NCBI GenBank assembly: GCA_026416655.1
Contig: JAOAES010000258.1
Coordinates: forward strand, 1 to 6,960
Source: Fimbriimonadales bacterium
Lineage (GTDB): Bacteria > Armatimonadota > Fimbriimonadia > Fimbriimonadales > GBS-DC
DNA: 6,960 nucleotides
Reading direction: 5' to 3'
Below the pieces are notes generated by a model. It did no database searches and was not told where the DNA came from. It saw nothing but the letters and a program-made list of their open reading frames with translations. Numbering within the stretch: position 1 is the stretch's first letter; the number at the start of each line of letters is the position of its first letter. The position numbers and the translations under genes were made by a program. Positions 5,811 to 6,960 of the stretch are shown here, one piece after another.

Positions 5811-5830
5811 GGCTATTTCCCCCTTGCTCC

Positions 5831-6343
5831 TTACTCGATCATCGCCTGGCCGATGACGCGGAGGATATCCTCCTTCACTTCAGGGGCAAAGCCCTCTTCT
5901 GCGTAGCGGATAACGCCCTTCTTGTCCACGATGTACATCGTGGGGAAGGCTTTCACACGGGCGCGGCGCATCACGTCCGGTCCGTTCGGCGGCACGACGA
6001 TGGTATAGGTCATCTTGTTCTGTTCCACAAACGCGCGTACCTCGTCGGCTGTGCCCGAATCGAGCGCGATGCCCACCACTACCAACCCACGATCCTTATA
6101 CTTGTCGTGCAGCTCCTGCAAATGGGGGATCGCTTCGCGGCACGGACCGCACCAGGTTGCCCAGAAGTCGATCAGGTACACCTTGTCCTGCTTACCCCCG
6201 ATCTTGACCTCGTTGCCCTTGAGGTCAACGAAGCGCATTTCGGGCATTTTTTGTCCAACGCGCAGCTGCGCGCTTGGCGGCATCGTCGCGAACAGGAACG
6301 CCGCGACGCCCAACAAAGCCAAAGGCAGGATATACCGTTTCAT
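5831..6343 (-). CDS. TlpA/ResA-like exported thiol-disulfide oxidoreductase
   Basis: This is a thioredoxin-fold protein of the TlpA/ResA group, which usually keeps cysteines reduced outside the cytoplasm, for example in cytochrome c maturation. From the ATG at 6343 it is 170 aa: a signal peptide or membrane anchor at about residues 1-25 (KR then a hydrophobic run), the active site WCGPC (64-68) preceded by DFWAT, and the cis-proline FPT at 133-135. That start is best because GGAGG is 5 nt upstream; the adjacent ATG at 6346 has only 2 nt, and the farther start at 6376 would lie upstream of the promoter box. It is the first gene after the promoter and is followed after 20 nt by infC. No cytochrome biogenesis gene is adjacent, so its partner is unknown. 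Confidence 0.93.
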   Translation of the reverse strand: MKRYILPLALLGVAAFLFATMPPSAQLRVGQKMPEMRFVDLKGNEVKIGGKQDKVYLIDFWATWCGPCREAIPHLQELHDKYKDRGLVVVGIALDSGTADEVRAFVEQNKMTYTIVVPPNGPDVMRRARVKAFPTMYIVDKKGVIRYAEEGFAPEVKEDILRVIGQAMIE

Positions 6344-6362
6344 CATTGCCTCCGATAGGCTT

Positions 6363-6389
6363 ATTATACCATGCATAGCAGGGAGTCAA
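6363..6389 (-). promoter_or_regulatory. Strong sigma-70-type promoter before tlpA-infC-rpmI-rplT
   Basis: TATAAT at 6363-6368 is a perfect -10 box with an upstream TGG (extended -10 pattern). TTGACT at 6384-6389 matches the -35 consensus at 5 of 6. The spacing is 15 nt, shorter than the ideal 17. Predicted initiation near 6356 leaves a leader of only about 13 nt, with GGAGG at 6349-6353. It is the only good promoter I see for infC-rpmI-rplT and possibly for pheS and xylA. Confidence 0.75.
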
Positions 6390-6444
6390 GGGGAGCGTTT
6401 CTTTCACGGAGGCGCGCAATTAGCGGGGAGCGGACGATGTCAGC

Positions 6445-6960
6445 CTAATCGCCGCTTTCGCGTGCTTTCTGAATTGCCTCCTGCATAATTGCGTGCAGGG
6501 GCGCATCGTGCTGTTGCGCGAGCGCGGCGCAGTCCTCATATTCGGGCGCATGGTGCAAAACCCGTTCGCCCTCCCACGCCCGCTTAACTCGCACTGTGCC
6601 GAACTGCGTCTCCACCTGCTGATAGTCGCGTCGTAAGCAGCGGCGGTTCATTAGGCTATAGCGCACGCCGAGCGTCGGCGTCTCGCGCAGCAGCAGGTGC
6701 ATCAGCGCGTCGGCGCGCTCCGGCGCAGCCAGCACGGTCAGATGCACGCCAGGGCGGTTCTTCTTCATCTGCACGGGCGTGAAAAACACATCGAGCGCGC
6801 CCTTTGCAAAGGCGCGCTCCATCACATAGCCCAGCTGTTGCGGAGTTGCGTTGTCGAGGTTAGTTTCAATCTGCACGATGCTTTCCCAGTCGCCTGCAGG
6901 CGTCTGCAGCGAGTCGGTCGATTCACCCACGAAGATGCGCAGCAGGTTGGGCAGGGGGCG
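6445..6960 (-). CDS. larC: LarC nickel-pincer cofactor cyclometallase (C-terminal part, cut by the right edge)
   Basis: LarC (formerly DUF111) inserts nickel into the pyridinium bis-thiocarboxylate precursor in a CTP-dependent reaction, completing the nickel-pincer nucleotide used by lactate racemase and relatives. The frame is open to base 6960, giving 171 residues of a protein usually near 400. The visible part starts RPLPNLLRIFVGE and contains IETNLDNATPQQLGY (31-45), GALDVFFTPVQMKKNRPG (54-71), RETPTLGVR (92-100) and APEYEDC (138-144), all characteristic of the C-terminal half. The GTG at 6930 is internal, not a start. In lactobacilli larC is split by a frameshift; here this half is intact and continues upstream, but the join is outside the window. 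No larA, larB or larE is visible. No terminator is evident before the tlpA promoter. Confidence 0.93.
   Translation of the reverse strand, partial: RPLPNLLRIFVGESTDSLQTPAGDWESIVQIETNLDNATPQQLGYVMERAFAKGALDVFFTPVQMKKNRPGVHLTVLAAPERADALMHLLLRETPTLGVRYSLMNRRCLRRDYQQVETQFGTVRVKRAWEGERVLHHAPEYEDCAALAQQHDAPLHAIMQEAIQKARESGD

Noticed and set aside
6344..6376. Longer start for the tlpA-like gene at 6376
   Set aside because: The extension would span the TATAAT box and has no ribosome binding site; the signal peptide begins naturally at 6343.
6390..6432. 8-bp direct repeat GGGGAGCG (6390-6397 and 6425-6432)
   Set aside because: It is short, not inverted, not phased with the promoter, and plausible by chance in GC-rich DNA.

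Overview
The window is a GC-rich bacterial segment in which every gene I can support lies on the minus strand. Transcription therefore runs from high to low coordinates: larC (3' part) > tlpA-like thioredoxin > infC > rpmI > rplT > [59-bp tandem repeat pair] > pheS > xylA > secE > nusG > rplK > DUF1501 protein (5' part). Most of it is core translation and transcription machinery with strong GGAGG-type ribosome binding sites and short gaps.

Region by region. 6960-6445 holds the C-terminal part of LarC, a nickel-pincer cofactor enzyme. A strong promoter (TTGACT / TATAAT) at 6363-6389 starts a run of ten genes, the first an exported thioredoxin-like protein. infC-rpmI-rplT (5810-4682) is the conserved IF3-L35-L20 cluster. 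infC appears to start at AUU, and its frame continues 113 nt into rpmI. Between rplT and pheS, almost the whole gap is two near-identical copies of a hairpin-rich repeat, and the rplT stop codon lies inside one copy. pheS is not followed by pheT in the window but by a class I xylose isomerase gene. A putative promoter at 2267-2272 then starts secE-nusG-rplK, which is not followed by rplA. Instead a Tat-exported DUF1501 protein with its own TATAAT box runs off the left edge.

Organism. The xylose isomerase resembles the Thermus/actinobacterial class I type, and the repeat belongs to a style ('RDARAT' when translated) that I associate with Armatimonadota, Verrucomicrobiota/Planctomycetota-type and related genomes. 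DUF1501 proteins are also common there. My best guess is an Armatimonadota-like, possibly thermophilic bacterium, with low to moderate confidence; no rRNA is present to settle it.

I see no phage, defence, CRISPR or obviously undescribed multi-gene system. The points worth a second look are the repeat pair embedded at the rplT stop, the infC/rpmI overlap, the broken-up pheST and rplKA orders with xylA inserted, a possible Shine-Dalgarno-hiding hairpin at xylA, and an unusual PheS.
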